A stretch of DNA of 64,000 bases from Kineosporia sp. NBRC 101731 (GTDB taxonomy: Bacteria; Actinomycetota; Actinomycetes; Actinomycetales; Kineosporiaceae): the NCBI RefSeq assembly GCF_030269305.1, contig NZ_BSTC01000010.1:62001-126000 (forward strand). The letters are read 5' to 3'. Position numbers and translations under genes: made by a program. Positions 52,621 to 63,042 of this stretch are shown here, in pieces (the stretch's first letter is position 1; the number at the start of each line of letters is the position of its first letter). A model generated the notes under the pieces. The model did no database searches and was not told the origin of the DNA. It worked only from the letters and a program-made list of their open reading frames with translations.

Positions 52621-53988
52621 CTACGCCGGGCCGCGGGCCTTCTCGACGTAGGGCCGGATCGCCTCCGGCACCAGGTCGTCGGCGCCCCAGCCGGCCAGCA
52701 CCTCGGCCAGGGTGGGCGCCTGCTGGATCCGGGTGTCCTCGGCCATGAGCAGCAGGGCCGCCGGAACCGGGGCGTCGCGTTCCAGCACCGAGCGCAGGCA
52801 GGCTCTCACCTCGTCCTCACTGCCGGTGCACTCGAACGGCTTGGTGCCGTGCAGCCCGGCCATCCGCTCGTAGAGCCCGGACAGCGAACGGTCTTCGAGC
52901 AGGTCCCCGCCGAGTTTGGCGACCGCCAGGTCGTGCCCGAACAACACCGAGGTGGCGAGGAAGACCCAGGCGCACTTGGCGCAGGCCCGGCACCAGCCCG
53001 TGCTCTTCGCCTGGTTACAGCTGGCGGTACGCAGGTAGGCATCGACGTCGTCGGTCAGCAGCGAGACGATCTGCAGTTCGAGCAGAGGACGCAGCGGGCT
53101 GGCGTAGGGGGGAGCCGCCGGCACCCAGCGGTGCCGGTAGTCGGCGAGGTTCGCCTCGAACTCGTACGTCTTCGTCCACTGATGATTGACGGGACGGCCG
53201 CGGTAGGCGCTGATGTTCGGCTCGTCGTCGCTGCGGGAGTTGCCGGCCAGCACCAGGCTGTTGCCGCGCAGGTAGCCGGCCAGCATCGCCGCGAACGCCA
53301 GGTAGGCCGAGTACGGCGTGTGGCCGTTGGGGTGGCCCTGGGCGTTGAGCCGCAGCAGGTCGGGCAGGATCCGGCGCTCGAGGGTGATCACGCGACCGGG
53401 CCGTAGCGTTCCGGTCAGCGCGAGCTGGCCGGGTGTGGGGTTGTAGAGGAAGACGTCGATCGGCATGGCGTGCCGGGTGGTGAGGGCCAGGGCGAGGGAG
53501 TCCTTGCCGCCGGAGAACATGACGAGGGCGGGGGCCGCGGGCGCCTCGACGGCCCGGGCGCGAGGGGCGGGGTCGTCCGGCCCGGTGGCCCGCAGCGTCA
53601 GGAAGTCTGGTGCGGTGAAGTCGATGTCGTTGCGGTAGAAGAACTCGCCCAGGGCCGGGGCCCAGAAATCGTTCCACCAGGTGAGTCGGCTGCCGCTGCC
53701 CGGAATGACGAGTTCCGGGCTGCAGAACGCCTTCCAGTAGGAGAAGGCCTCGACCACGGCGAGGGCCCGGAGGAGTTCGCGGGCCGGATCCTCGTTCGCC
53801 CGGGTCAGTTCGTGCGCCTCCAGACCGCTGAGCGTGATCGAGGGCTCGAAGGTGTGCTGTCCTACCGTGAACCGGAATCGGACGACGAGTCGCCCGTCGT
53901 CGATGACGCAGACCGGTTCGGCCACCGTGAAGGTGGGGTGTGCGGTGCGTAGGGACCGCAGGAGGCTGGGGTCCACCGGGGTGCTCAC
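52621..53988 (-). CDS. murL: MurL-like PP-loop protein (putative UDP-MurNAc-L-Ala-L-Glu epimerase family)
   Basis: 455 residues from the GTG at 53988; the GTG at 54012 overlaps the upstream stop (GTGA) and is a good alternative (463 residues). A PP-loop, MFSGGKDSLALAL, lies near residue 155. Downstream come NGHTPYSAYLAFAAMLAGYL, NSRSDDEPN and NHQWTKTYEFEANLADY, and a Cys cluster CNQAKSTGWCRACAKCAWVF. This order fits MurL, an ATP-dependent epimerase found in Xanthomonas that converts the terminal L-Glu of UDP-MurNAc-L-Ala-L-Glu to D-Glu. No MurD2 partner is adjacent; instead it is coupled to an AAA ATPase/nuclease. Another amide or epimerase role is possible. Confidence 0.68.
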   Translation of the reverse strand: MSTPVDPSLLRSLRTAHPTFTVAEPVCVIDDGRLVVRFRFTVGQHTFEPSITLSGLEAHELTRANEDPARELLRALAVVEAFSYWKAFCSPELVIPGSGSRLTWWNDFWAPALGEFFYRNDIDFTAPDFLTLRATGPDDPAPRARAVEAPAAPALVMFSGGKDSLALALTTRHAMPIDVFLYNPTPGQLALTGTLRPGRVITLERRILPDLLRLNAQGHPNGHTPYSAYLAFAAMLAGYLRGNSLVLAGNSRSDDEPNISAYRGRPVNHQWTKTYEFEANLADYRHRWVPAAPPYASPLRPLLELQIVSLLTDDVDAYLRTASCNQAKSTGWCRACAKCAWVFLATSVLFGHDLAVAKLGGDLLEDRSLSGLYERMAGLHGTKPFECTGSEDEVRACLRSVLERDAPVPAALLLMAEDTRIQQAPTLAEVLAGWGADDLVPEAIRPYVEKARGPA

Positions 53989-54008
53989 GACGTCGTCCGT
54001 TCCCTTGT

Positions 54009-55478
54009 TCACGAGTACAGTCGCTCGAGATCGATGAGAAGAACCTGGTCGTCCGTGGTGGCGACGGCCCTGAGTTCTTCGGTGAACCCGGCGCCACCGT
54101 ACAGGGCGAGCACGGTGTTCTCGGTGTGGTAGCTCTTGTTCTGCAGCAGGTCCCGCGCTCTTCTCAGACGCCTGAGGTGATCGAGCCCGATCACCTCTCC
54201 CCATTTCACCTCACCCAGGGAGACGACCTGCCGGGGGCCGTTCGACTGCTGGGCCGAGAACGCGACCACATCGATCTCGATCTGTGTCCGGTTCGCCGGG
54301 TCGTTGATGATGCCGGAACCGACCTCGGAGGGTTGCTCGCCGAAGAGATCGGCGCCTGCGTCCAGCGCGAACGACCGGCACAGGGACTCCAGGTGAGGGC
54401 CCACGACCTGGGTGAGAAAGGTCTGCCGGGTCGTGGCCCAGACCTGTTCCGCCCGGTGGATCTCCAGTTCGGCCCAGCGTTTGCGCATGATCGCCTCGTA
54501 GAACGTGATCAGCGGTTCCACGATCCGGTAGTGGGACCGGCCGGGCCGGAACAGGTCCGGCTCCCGGGCGATCAGGGCGCAGTCCTCGAGAACATTGAGA
54601 GGGTGGGAGATCTGGTCGGACCGGCGCCCGATGAAATTCGCGATTCCCCCGTTCGTGGTGTTCCCGGCGGCGATCGCCGCCAGCACCGAGTGGTACAGCG
54701 CGGGGTCACGGATGGCGGACTCCTCGGCCAGCAGGTACCGCGCCTCCCGGAACAGGGGCGTCTGCGGGTTCAGCGCAGTGCGTACCACCCACGGGTCGAA
54801 GTCCTCGATGCTCGAAGGAGCATCTCCCCGGGTGAATTCATAGCGGTAGGCGGGGGTACCGCCGACAACCGCGTGCACCAGCACCGCGAGCCGGGGATCG
54901 GTGATGCCCCAGAACCGGGCTGCTTTGCGATACTGGAACGGCTGAACCACGAGCTCGAGACTGGCCCGCCCGCGCAGTGGCGCCTGACCGGCCAGCAGAT
55001 TTCCCATGACCGACATCGCCGACCCGCACAGCACCAGACGGACCGGGCTCGTGCGGCCGCTGCCCCCGGGGCCGAGCTCACGTTGAATGATGGACGGCAG
55101 CGCCGGTGATGTCTTGGACAGGAAAGGGAATTCGTCGATGGCGATGAAGGCCGGCCGGTCCCACGAACTGCGGAACAGGTGTGCGATCGCCTCGTTCCAG
55201 TCCCGCGGGGGCGCGCCGATGAACTCTCCGGTGTGGCGGGAGAGCGTCTCGGCGAAGAGGCGGAGCGATTCGGTCTCGGTGGCCTCGGTGGCGGCGAAAT
55301 ACATGCCCCCGGCCGTCTCGGCCATGGCCTGGAGCAGGAAGCTCTTTCCCTGCCGGCGCCGGCCACTGACGATTCCCAGTGCGGCGCCGCCCTGGGTCGC
55401 CTCCGGGGGAGTGCCGGCGAAGGCGGCCAGGCCGTCCCACTCGCGGGACCGACCGAAGATGCGTGAGGGTTTTTCCAC
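54009..55478 (-). CDS. AAA ATPase with C-terminal DUF234-type PD-(D/E)xK domain
   Basis: 489 residues from the GTG at 55478 (GGGAG eight bases upstream). Residues about 5-230 form an archaeal-type ATPase (ATPase_2): IFGRSREWDGLAAFAG, Walker A SGRRRQGKSFLL, Walker B AFIAIDEFPFL, sensor VLCGSAMS. A winged-helix part follows (GNTTNGGIANFIGRRSDQISHPLNVLEDCALI). The C-terminal DUF234 region shows IEIDVVA ... GEVKW, the D...ExK pattern of restriction-like nucleases. The role of these proteins is unknown; selfish-element or defence functions are guesses. A 31-bp double palindrome lies 30 bases upstream. The stop overlaps a possible start of the MurL-like gene. Confidence 0.87.
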   Translation of the reverse strand: MEKPSRIFGRSREWDGLAAFAGTPPEATQGGAALGIVSGRRRQGKSFLLQAMAETAGGMYFAATEATETESLRLFAETLSRHTGEFIGAPPRDWNEAIAHLFRSSWDRPAFIAIDEFPFLSKTSPALPSIIQRELGPGGSGRTSPVRLVLCGSAMSVMGNLLAGQAPLRGRASLELVVQPFQYRKAARFWGITDPRLAVLVHAVVGGTPAYRYEFTRGDAPSSIEDFDPWVVRTALNPQTPLFREARYLLAEESAIRDPALYHSVLAAIAAGNTTNGGIANFIGRRSDQISHPLNVLEDCALIAREPDLFRPGRSHYRIVEPLITFYEAIMRKRWAELEIHRAEQVWATTRQTFLTQVVGPHLESLCRSFALDAGADLFGEQPSEVGSGIINDPANRTQIEIDVVAFSAQQSNGPRQVVSLGEVKWGEVIGLDHLRRLRRARDLLQNKSYHTENTVLALYGGAGFTEELRAVATTDDQVLLIDLERLYS

Positions 55479-55507
55479 GGTGCGATCTCCCGGGGAGGTT
55501 CGGGTCA

Positions 55508-55538
55508 CAGAAGTGTACTTCACGGAAGTATACTTCTG
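55508..55538. promoter_or_regulatory. Tandem GAAGTNTACTTC palindromes upstream of the AAA ATPase gene
   Basis: GAAGTGTACTTC (55510-55521) and GAAGTATACTTC (55525-55536) are spaced 15 bases centre to centre; together they form a 31-bp dyad with one mismatch (55508-55538). They are strikingly AT-rich for this genome and lie 30 bases upstream of the GTG. A likely operator. Confidence 0.75.
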
Positions 55539-55600
55539 TCATGCCGGACACTCTGCGAACTGGTCCCTGGAAGCGGGGCGGGACGGCGTCCTCCAGCAGG

Positions 55601-55642
55601 CAAAACAAAGGTGCGGCCCGGGAGCGAACCCGGACCGCACCT
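55601..55642 (-). terminator. Intrinsic terminator of the MFS gene
   Basis: A 14-base stem with one mismatch (55609-55622 with 55629-55642). On the minus strand it is followed by CTTTGTTTTG. It lies 14 bases after the MFS stop. Confidence 0.8.
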
Positions 55643-55655
55643 GACGACCGGAGGA

Positions 55656-57164
55656 TCAGGACGACAGGCCCGACACCGGGGAGAACTCGCCGGCCATGCT
55701 GACGGCGGCCTCCTCGCGCTCTTCCTGCGCGGGCACCGGGCGGTGGCCCCGCACGCCGAACAGGCCGATGAGCGCGACGATCGCGAAGGCGATGGCGCCC
55801 ATGGTGAAGATGACCACGTAGGCACCCTCGGAGGGGAGCCCGGTCCGGTCGTCGGCCATGGCCGTGAGCAGGCTGACGATCAGGGCGCTGGCCACGGCGC
55901 TGCCGACCGACCGCATGATCGAGTTCACGCTGTTGGCCACGCCGGTCTCGGCGGGGGAGACGCTCTGCACGAGCAGGGCGGGCAGGGTGGCGAAGCCGAA
56001 GGTGACGGCGAGCTGGGTGAAGATGCCGAACACGATCATGTGCCAGGACTGGTCGTGGAACAGGGCCATGCCGGCGAAGCCGATCAGGCCGAAGAGCGCG
56101 CCGGTGGCCAGGGCCCGGCCACCGCCGACCCTGTGCACGTACTTGCCGATGAACGGGGCGGCGATCACGCCGGCGATACCACCGGGCAGCAGGTACAGGG
56201 CGCTGGCCCGCAGCACGCTGGCACCGAAGCCGTAGCCGGTGACCTGGCTCGGGGTCTCGACGAAGTCGGTGATGCCGAGGAACGCGCCGAACAGGCCGAA
56301 CCCGACGAGCAGACCGGCCAGGTTGGTCATCGCGACGCCCCGGTTGGCCAGGAGTTTGGGGCTGGCGAGCGGCTGGGCGATGCGACCCTCGATGACGAGC
56401 CAGAGGCCGAGCACCACGACGGCGGCGACGAACAGGCCGATGGTCAGGGGCGAACCCCAGCCCCAGCGCTCACCCTGCGAGATCGGCAGGAGCAGCAGCA
56501 CCAGGCCGGCGCCGAGGATGAAACCACCGATCCAGTCGACCGAGGTGTGGTGACCGTCGGGCGCCCGGCGGGGGAGCGCGAAGAAGCCGATGACGAGGGC
56601 GACCAGGGTGACGACGAGGCCGAACCAGAACGGGCGGTGGTAGCTCGCGTCGCCCTGCGTGAGCAGGCCGGTGGCCAGCAGGCCGACCACGCCGCCGACG
56701 CCCAGGGTGGCGCTGACCAGGGCCATCGACGAGGTGAGCTTCTGCGGCGGGACCTCTTCGCGCAGCACGCCCATGGAGAGCGGGAACAGGCCGTACGAGG
56801 TGCCCTGGAGCACGCGGGCCAGGATCAGGAGGGGCAGCGAGCTGGTGAACAGCGCCAGCAGGATGCCGATGAGCACGGTGACGAGGATGCCGAGCATCAC
56901 CGGGCGGCGGCCGTACACGTCGCCCATGCGCCCGAGGACCGGGGTGGCCACGGCGGCGGCCAGCAGGTTGGCGGTGAGCACCCAGGCGACGGCGGTGAGG
57001 TCGGCGTCGAGCTGCTCGGCGATACGGGAGAGGACGGGGACGACGAGGGTCTGCAGCAGCGACAGCGTCATCACCGCCGTGGCCAGGCCGACGACCAGGA
57101 GGCCCGTCTTCTGCTGCCCGTTCTCGGACTGGGATGTGGGACTCGACGAGTCGACCGCGACCAT
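55656..57164 (-). CDS. MFS transporter, DHA2 family
   Basis: 502 residues with 14 membrane segments. Key features: TGLLVVGLATAVMTLSLLQTLVVPVLSRIAEQLD, WVLTANLLAAAVATPVLGRMGDVYGRRPVM (motif A) and QGTSYGLFPLSMGVLREEVPPQK. A polar N-terminus (SSSPTSQSENGQQK) and acidic C-terminus are cytosolic. It probably exports a drug or small metabolite. No regulator is directly adjacent; its own 344-base upstream region is shared with tex. Confidence 0.93.
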   Translation of the reverse strand: MVAVDSSSPTSQSENGQQKTGLLVVGLATAVMTLSLLQTLVVPVLSRIAEQLDADLTAVAWVLTANLLAAAVATPVLGRMGDVYGRRPVMLGILVTVLIGILLALFTSSLPLLILARVLQGTSYGLFPLSMGVLREEVPPQKLTSSMALVSATLGVGGVVGLLATGLLTQGDASYHRPFWFGLVVTLVALVIGFFALPRRAPDGHHTSVDWIGGFILGAGLVLLLLPISQGERWGWGSPLTIGLFVAAVVVLGLWLVIEGRIAQPLASPKLLANRGVAMTNLAGLLVGFGLFGAFLGITDFVETPSQVTGYGFGASVLRASALYLLPGGIAGVIAAPFIGKYVHRVGGGRALATGALFGLIGFAGMALFHDQSWHMIVFGIFTQLAVTFGFATLPALLVQSVSPAETGVANSVNSIMRSVGSAVASALIVSLLTAMADDRTGLPSEGAYVVIFTMGAIAFAIVALIGLFGVRGHRPVPAQEEREEAAVSMAGEFSPVSGLSS

Positions 57165-57508
57165 GAAGCTTGTACTCCGCCTTCTCTTGCTGAGGGTGTG
57201 AAGCGCACACGTCGTCGCTGACGTGGGGAGGTACCCGGGGATGATGACCGTTCGTTGCGGACGGCAACTAACTCACGGGTGCAGCGTAGAGGAGGGGTAT
57301 CCGTATTCCCCTCCGAAGATCTGCCGACCGGGTGACGCCCGCCACCCCCACCGGCCCACGGGCCCGCTTGCTGCGGATATGGGAAGGGATGGGGCGCGAG
57401 CGTGCTTCCGCCGGGCCCTGCGTCGGCTGTCGGGACCGCAACCTGTCGGTGGTACCCAATAGAGTCTGTGATCGTCCTTCAGGAGCACCGGGCAAGAGGT
57501 GGAAGAAC
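57165..57508 (+). other. Non-coding gap between the divergent MFS and tex genes
   Basis: 344 bases. It contains a small inverted repeat (GGAGGGGTAT with ATTCCCCTCC, about 57291-57314) and probably the promoters for both genes. The tex frame stays open upstream of 57509, but that part lacks family sequence and has no good ribosome-binding site. No further gene is supported. Confidence 0.5.
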
Positions 57509-60028
<2,520 letters not shown>

Positions 60029-60052
60029 GTTCCGGACCAGGAGAACCCTTAC

Positions 60053-60098
60053 CAGCGGGTGGGTTTCGCGCGGATCACCGTGCGGCACCCACCCGCTG
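60053..60098. terminator. Terminator between tex and TetR
   Basis: CAGCGGGTGGGT at 60053-60064 pairs exactly with ACCCACCCGCTG at 60087-60098. It lies 24 bases after the tex stop and between convergent genes. Confidence 0.75.
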
Positions 60099-60156
60099 CC
60101 GGTCGGTGCCGGTTCCCTCTGGCCGGAACGGGCGAGAGGCGCCCGGTACTGCCGGA

Positions 60157-60822
60157 TCAGGCGCGGGCGGCGGCGAGCAAGGATCTCACCTGGGTGAGGA
60201 GCTGCTCGGCGGTCAGGTCGAAGGGCTCGAGGGTGCGCTCGGCGCGGGCCAGGACCACGGCGCCCTCACTGGCGGCGATGAGGAGGGTGGCGAAGCCCGC
60301 AGCGCTGTCGGCGGGCAGCCCACCGTGCTCGAGCAGCTGAGCCAGTCGGGTGCGCCAGCTCCGGAACACCGAAGCGGCCTCGTCAAGAAGGGTTTTCGTA
60401 TCCACGGCGGCGACGGTCACGGCGAGCACGGCGCAGCCGGTGGTGCAGTCGGAGCGGGACAGCAGCAACCGCCAGCTGTGCAGGAACCGCTCGGTGACCA
60501 CGTCGGCGGCGTCACCGTCCCACCGGTCGAGCCATTCCCGGGTGCGCTGACCGGCCAGGCCGAGCGCCTCGGAGACCACCTGTTCCTTACCGCGGGGGAA
60601 GGAGTGGTACATCGATCCGCGGGCGGCCTTCGAGGCGCTGAGGATCTCGGTGAGCGACGTGGCCTGCAGGCCACGTCGGGCGAGGAGCGCGGCCGTGCCC
60701 TCGACGATGCGGTCACGGGCGCTAGCCCGATGCGCCGGTGATGTCCCGGTCCGGGGAGCCGGGACCGAGACTTCCAGGGTGCTGACCGAGATCGCGTCCG
60801 AAGTCGTTGTTCTCGCCACCAT
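60157..60822 (-). CDS. TetR family transcriptional regulator
   Basis: 221 residues from the ATG at 60822; a TTG at 60834 is an alternative. The HTH is ARDRIVEGTAALLARRGLQATSLTEILSASKAARGSMYHSFPRGKEQVV; the C-terminal domain (LAQLLEHGGLPADSAAGFATLLIAASEGAVVLARAERTLEPFDLTAEQL) resembles the LmrA/YxaF group. No exporter gene is adjacent in the same direction; the next gene upstream encodes an acyl-CoA synthetase-like protein. Its target is not evident. Confidence 0.9.
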   Translation of the reverse strand: MVARTTTSDAISVSTLEVSVPAPRTGTSPAHRASARDRIVEGTAALLARRGLQATSLTEILSASKAARGSMYHSFPRGKEQVVSEALGLAGQRTREWLDRWDGDAADVVTERFLHSWRLLLSRSDCTTGCAVLAVTVAAVDTKTLLDEAASVFRSWRTRLAQLLEHGGLPADSAAGFATLLIAASEGAVVLARAERTLEPFDLTAEQLLTQVRSLLAAARA

Positions 60823-60903
60823 TACGTCATGCAATCACAACCGGCCCGGACAGGACCCGAAACGCGCCAGCGGTCCGGCCGTCTGATCCTCGGTGGTGGG
60901 CAC

Positions 60904-62955
60904 TCAGGGTGGGGGCAACTGCCGGGCCTGGGCGCTCACGGCCGTCCCATCGGTGAGAGTGATGCGTAGATGGGCGAAATGGCCCTCCACGAGCAATTCT
61001 CCGAGCCGGTGCCCGGCCCGGCCGGCGGCGGCCAGGTCGGCGGTCGCGGTACCGGGCAGCGACGCCGCGGCCCGGGTGACGCGTTCCGGGTCGGCGGGCA
61101 GCGGAACGGTACGGGTACTGCCGGGCACCTGGGCCCAGGGGCCGCCGAGGCCGACGGTGAGGGCGGGGACCGCTCCCCGGCGATGTGCGGTCATCGTCAG
61201 GGGTAGGCCCGGGCGGGCCCGGGCCTCAATGAGGAGAGCCGCGTCGCAACGGCTTTCGGCGTCCAGGGCATCCGCTTCGCGGAGCAGGCCGGCGACCCGG
61301 CGGCTGACCCGGTCGCCGCTGGTGAGGCTGGTCAGGCCGGTCGGCTCGGGGTCGGTCGCAGGGCCGGGGGAGGACAGGCGCAGGGTCACCGGGAAGCCGA
61401 TCTGGGCGGCGGCCAGTGCCACGGCCGTGGCGACGGCCGCGGGGTCGGAACCGCTCGGGGGGACCGGCACGACGGCGTGCCGGAGGACATCGATCCCGGC
61501 GGTGTCGAGCACGGCCTTCATGCTGTGCTCGGCTGGGAAGGGATGGCGGCTCCCGGGGCGGGTCCGGGCCGGGGTGGTGGGGGCCGCTGTCCGGGCCACC
61601 TCGGCGATCTGGGCGAACGCGGCAATCCGGTCGAGACGGGTTGCGTCCGGCGGTGGTTGGCGCAGCTGGGCCAGGGCGGCCAGGGCGGCGGGCAGACCGG
61701 AGACCGCCCCGGCCGGTTCCTGCCCGGGCATCGCGGCGACGACCAGCACGTCGATGTCACCGTTGAGGCGCAGTGGTGGGACGTCCGGTTCGTCGTGCAC
61801 GTAGACCACCGTGCCCACACCGGGATCCGCGGCCACCGCGGCGGCGACGGCGTCCAGGGTGTCGGCGTGCAGCTGGGTGGTGTGGTGCAGCGGGTTGGAC
61901 GGCGTCATCGTTCTCGGGAGGTGGCTGCGGAGCTTGAGCCGGGTGGTGGCCTGGAGCGCGGCCAGCTCGATCCCGGCGCCGGCGGCCAGGTCCTCGGCCA
62001 GTGCCGCATCGCTCGTGCAGGTGGTGATGACGGCAACGGGTTTTCGTGATCGTCGCCCCTGGGCCAGGGCCCGCGTGGTTTCGATCAGCTGGTGCACGTC
62101 GGCGCACGGCACCGCCCCGGCCTCGTGCAGCAGCGCGTCGAGCACCTCGGAGTCACCGGTGCGGCGGCCCGTGCGCAACACCGCGAGGCGCACCCCGGCG
62201 TCGGCGCACACGGCGAGGGCGGAGGCCAGACGGGCGCCGGGCGGGACCTGCTCCAGGTACAGCGCGATCGCCCGGACCCCGTCGGTGGTCGCCAGAACCG
62301 TCAGGGCGAGCGCGGCGTCGACGACGGCGCCGTTGCCCAGGGAGACCACGGTGTGCAGGCCGGTGCCGCCGCGGTGGGCCAGCGCCCGCCGTCCGACGGC
62401 GCTGCTCTCGGTGATCAGCGCGATGCCGGTGTCGGGCTCGGCCGGGCCGGGCAGCGTCACCGGGTCGCGCCAGAGGCAGGCCCGGGCGCGACTGCTGACC
62501 AGGCCCCCGGTGTCCGGGCCGAGCGTCGGCAACCCGTACCGGCCGGCCGCGGCGACCAGACGCTGTTCGGCGGGCAGGTCACCGGCCTCGGCGAACCCAC
62601 CGGCGAAGACCACCGCCCCACCGCAGCCCAGCCGCCCGGCCTCGGTCAGGTAGTCGGGCACGGTGGCGGCGGTGGTGGCCACGACGACGGCGTCGGCCGG
62701 TGCGCCGATCAGGTCGAGTGCACCCGACAGGTCGGGCCGGCAGGCGACGCCGAGCACGTCCGCCTGCCGCGGGTGCACTCCCGCCAGGGGCCCGGTGAAT
62801 CCGGAACGCCGCAGGTTGAGCAGGGTCTGGGCGGCGTAGGAGCCGGCCCGGTCGGTGGCCCCGACCACCACGACCGACCGGGGCGCCAGCAGGCGTCGCA
62901 GATCCGGGCCGGGCGACGAGGGGAAGGGTCGCGGCTCCCCGGCCTCAGTTACCAC
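60904..62955 (-). CDS. NDP-forming acyl-CoA synthetase-like protein, probably lacking the phospho-His loop
   Basis: 683 residues. Order: CoA-binding domain (LAPRSVVVVGATDRAGSYAAQTLLNLRRSGFTGPLAGVHP), succinyl-CoA-ligase-like domain(s) (GIALITESSAVGRRALAHRGGTGLHTVVSLGNGAVVD), and a C-terminal ATP-grasp part. In active ADP-forming acetyl-CoA synthetases the second domain carries a GRS-EAG-x-x-ASHTGALAG segment with the phosphorylated His; here the corresponding stretch is VLRTGRRTGDSEVLDALLHEAGAVPC, shortened and without SHTG. The ATP-grasp region is also divergent. Normal ligation is doubtful; it may be a regulatory or N-acetyltransferase-linked relative. The start codon is GTG with a weak ribosome-binding site. 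Confidence 0.8.
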   Translation of the reverse strand: MVTEAGEPRPFPSSPGPDLRRLLAPRSVVVVGATDRAGSYAAQTLLNLRRSGFTGPLAGVHPRQADVLGVACRPDLSGALDLIGAPADAVVVATTAATVPDYLTEAGRLGCGGAVVFAGGFAEAGDLPAEQRLVAAAGRYGLPTLGPDTGGLVSSRARACLWRDPVTLPGPAEPDTGIALITESSAVGRRALAHRGGTGLHTVVSLGNGAVVDAALALTVLATTDGVRAIALYLEQVPPGARLASALAVCADAGVRLAVLRTGRRTGDSEVLDALLHEAGAVPCADVHQLIETTRALAQGRRSRKPVAVITTCTSDAALAEDLAAGAGIELAALQATTRLKLRSHLPRTMTPSNPLHHTTQLHADTLDAVAAAVAADPGVGTVVYVHDEPDVPPLRLNGDIDVLVVAAMPGQEPAGAVSGLPAALAALAQLRQPPPDATRLDRIAAFAQIAEVARTAAPTTPARTRPGSRHPFPAEHSMKAVLDTAGIDVLRHAVVPVPPSGSDPAAVATAVALAAAQIGFPVTLRLSSPGPATDPEPTGLTSLTSGDRVSRRVAGLLREADALDAESRCDAALLIEARARPGLPLTMTAHRRGAVPALTVGLGGPWAQVPGSTRTVPLPADPERVTRAAASLPGTATADLAAAGRAGHRLGELLVEGHFAHLRITLTDGTAVSAQARQLPPP

Positions 62956-63042
62956 GCAGGCAAGTATTCGCGGTTCGGGTGCCGTTCGGGTGGTTTTCCC
63001 TCGATCTACCGTGATCCACAGTGATCACGGTGGAACCAGGGG

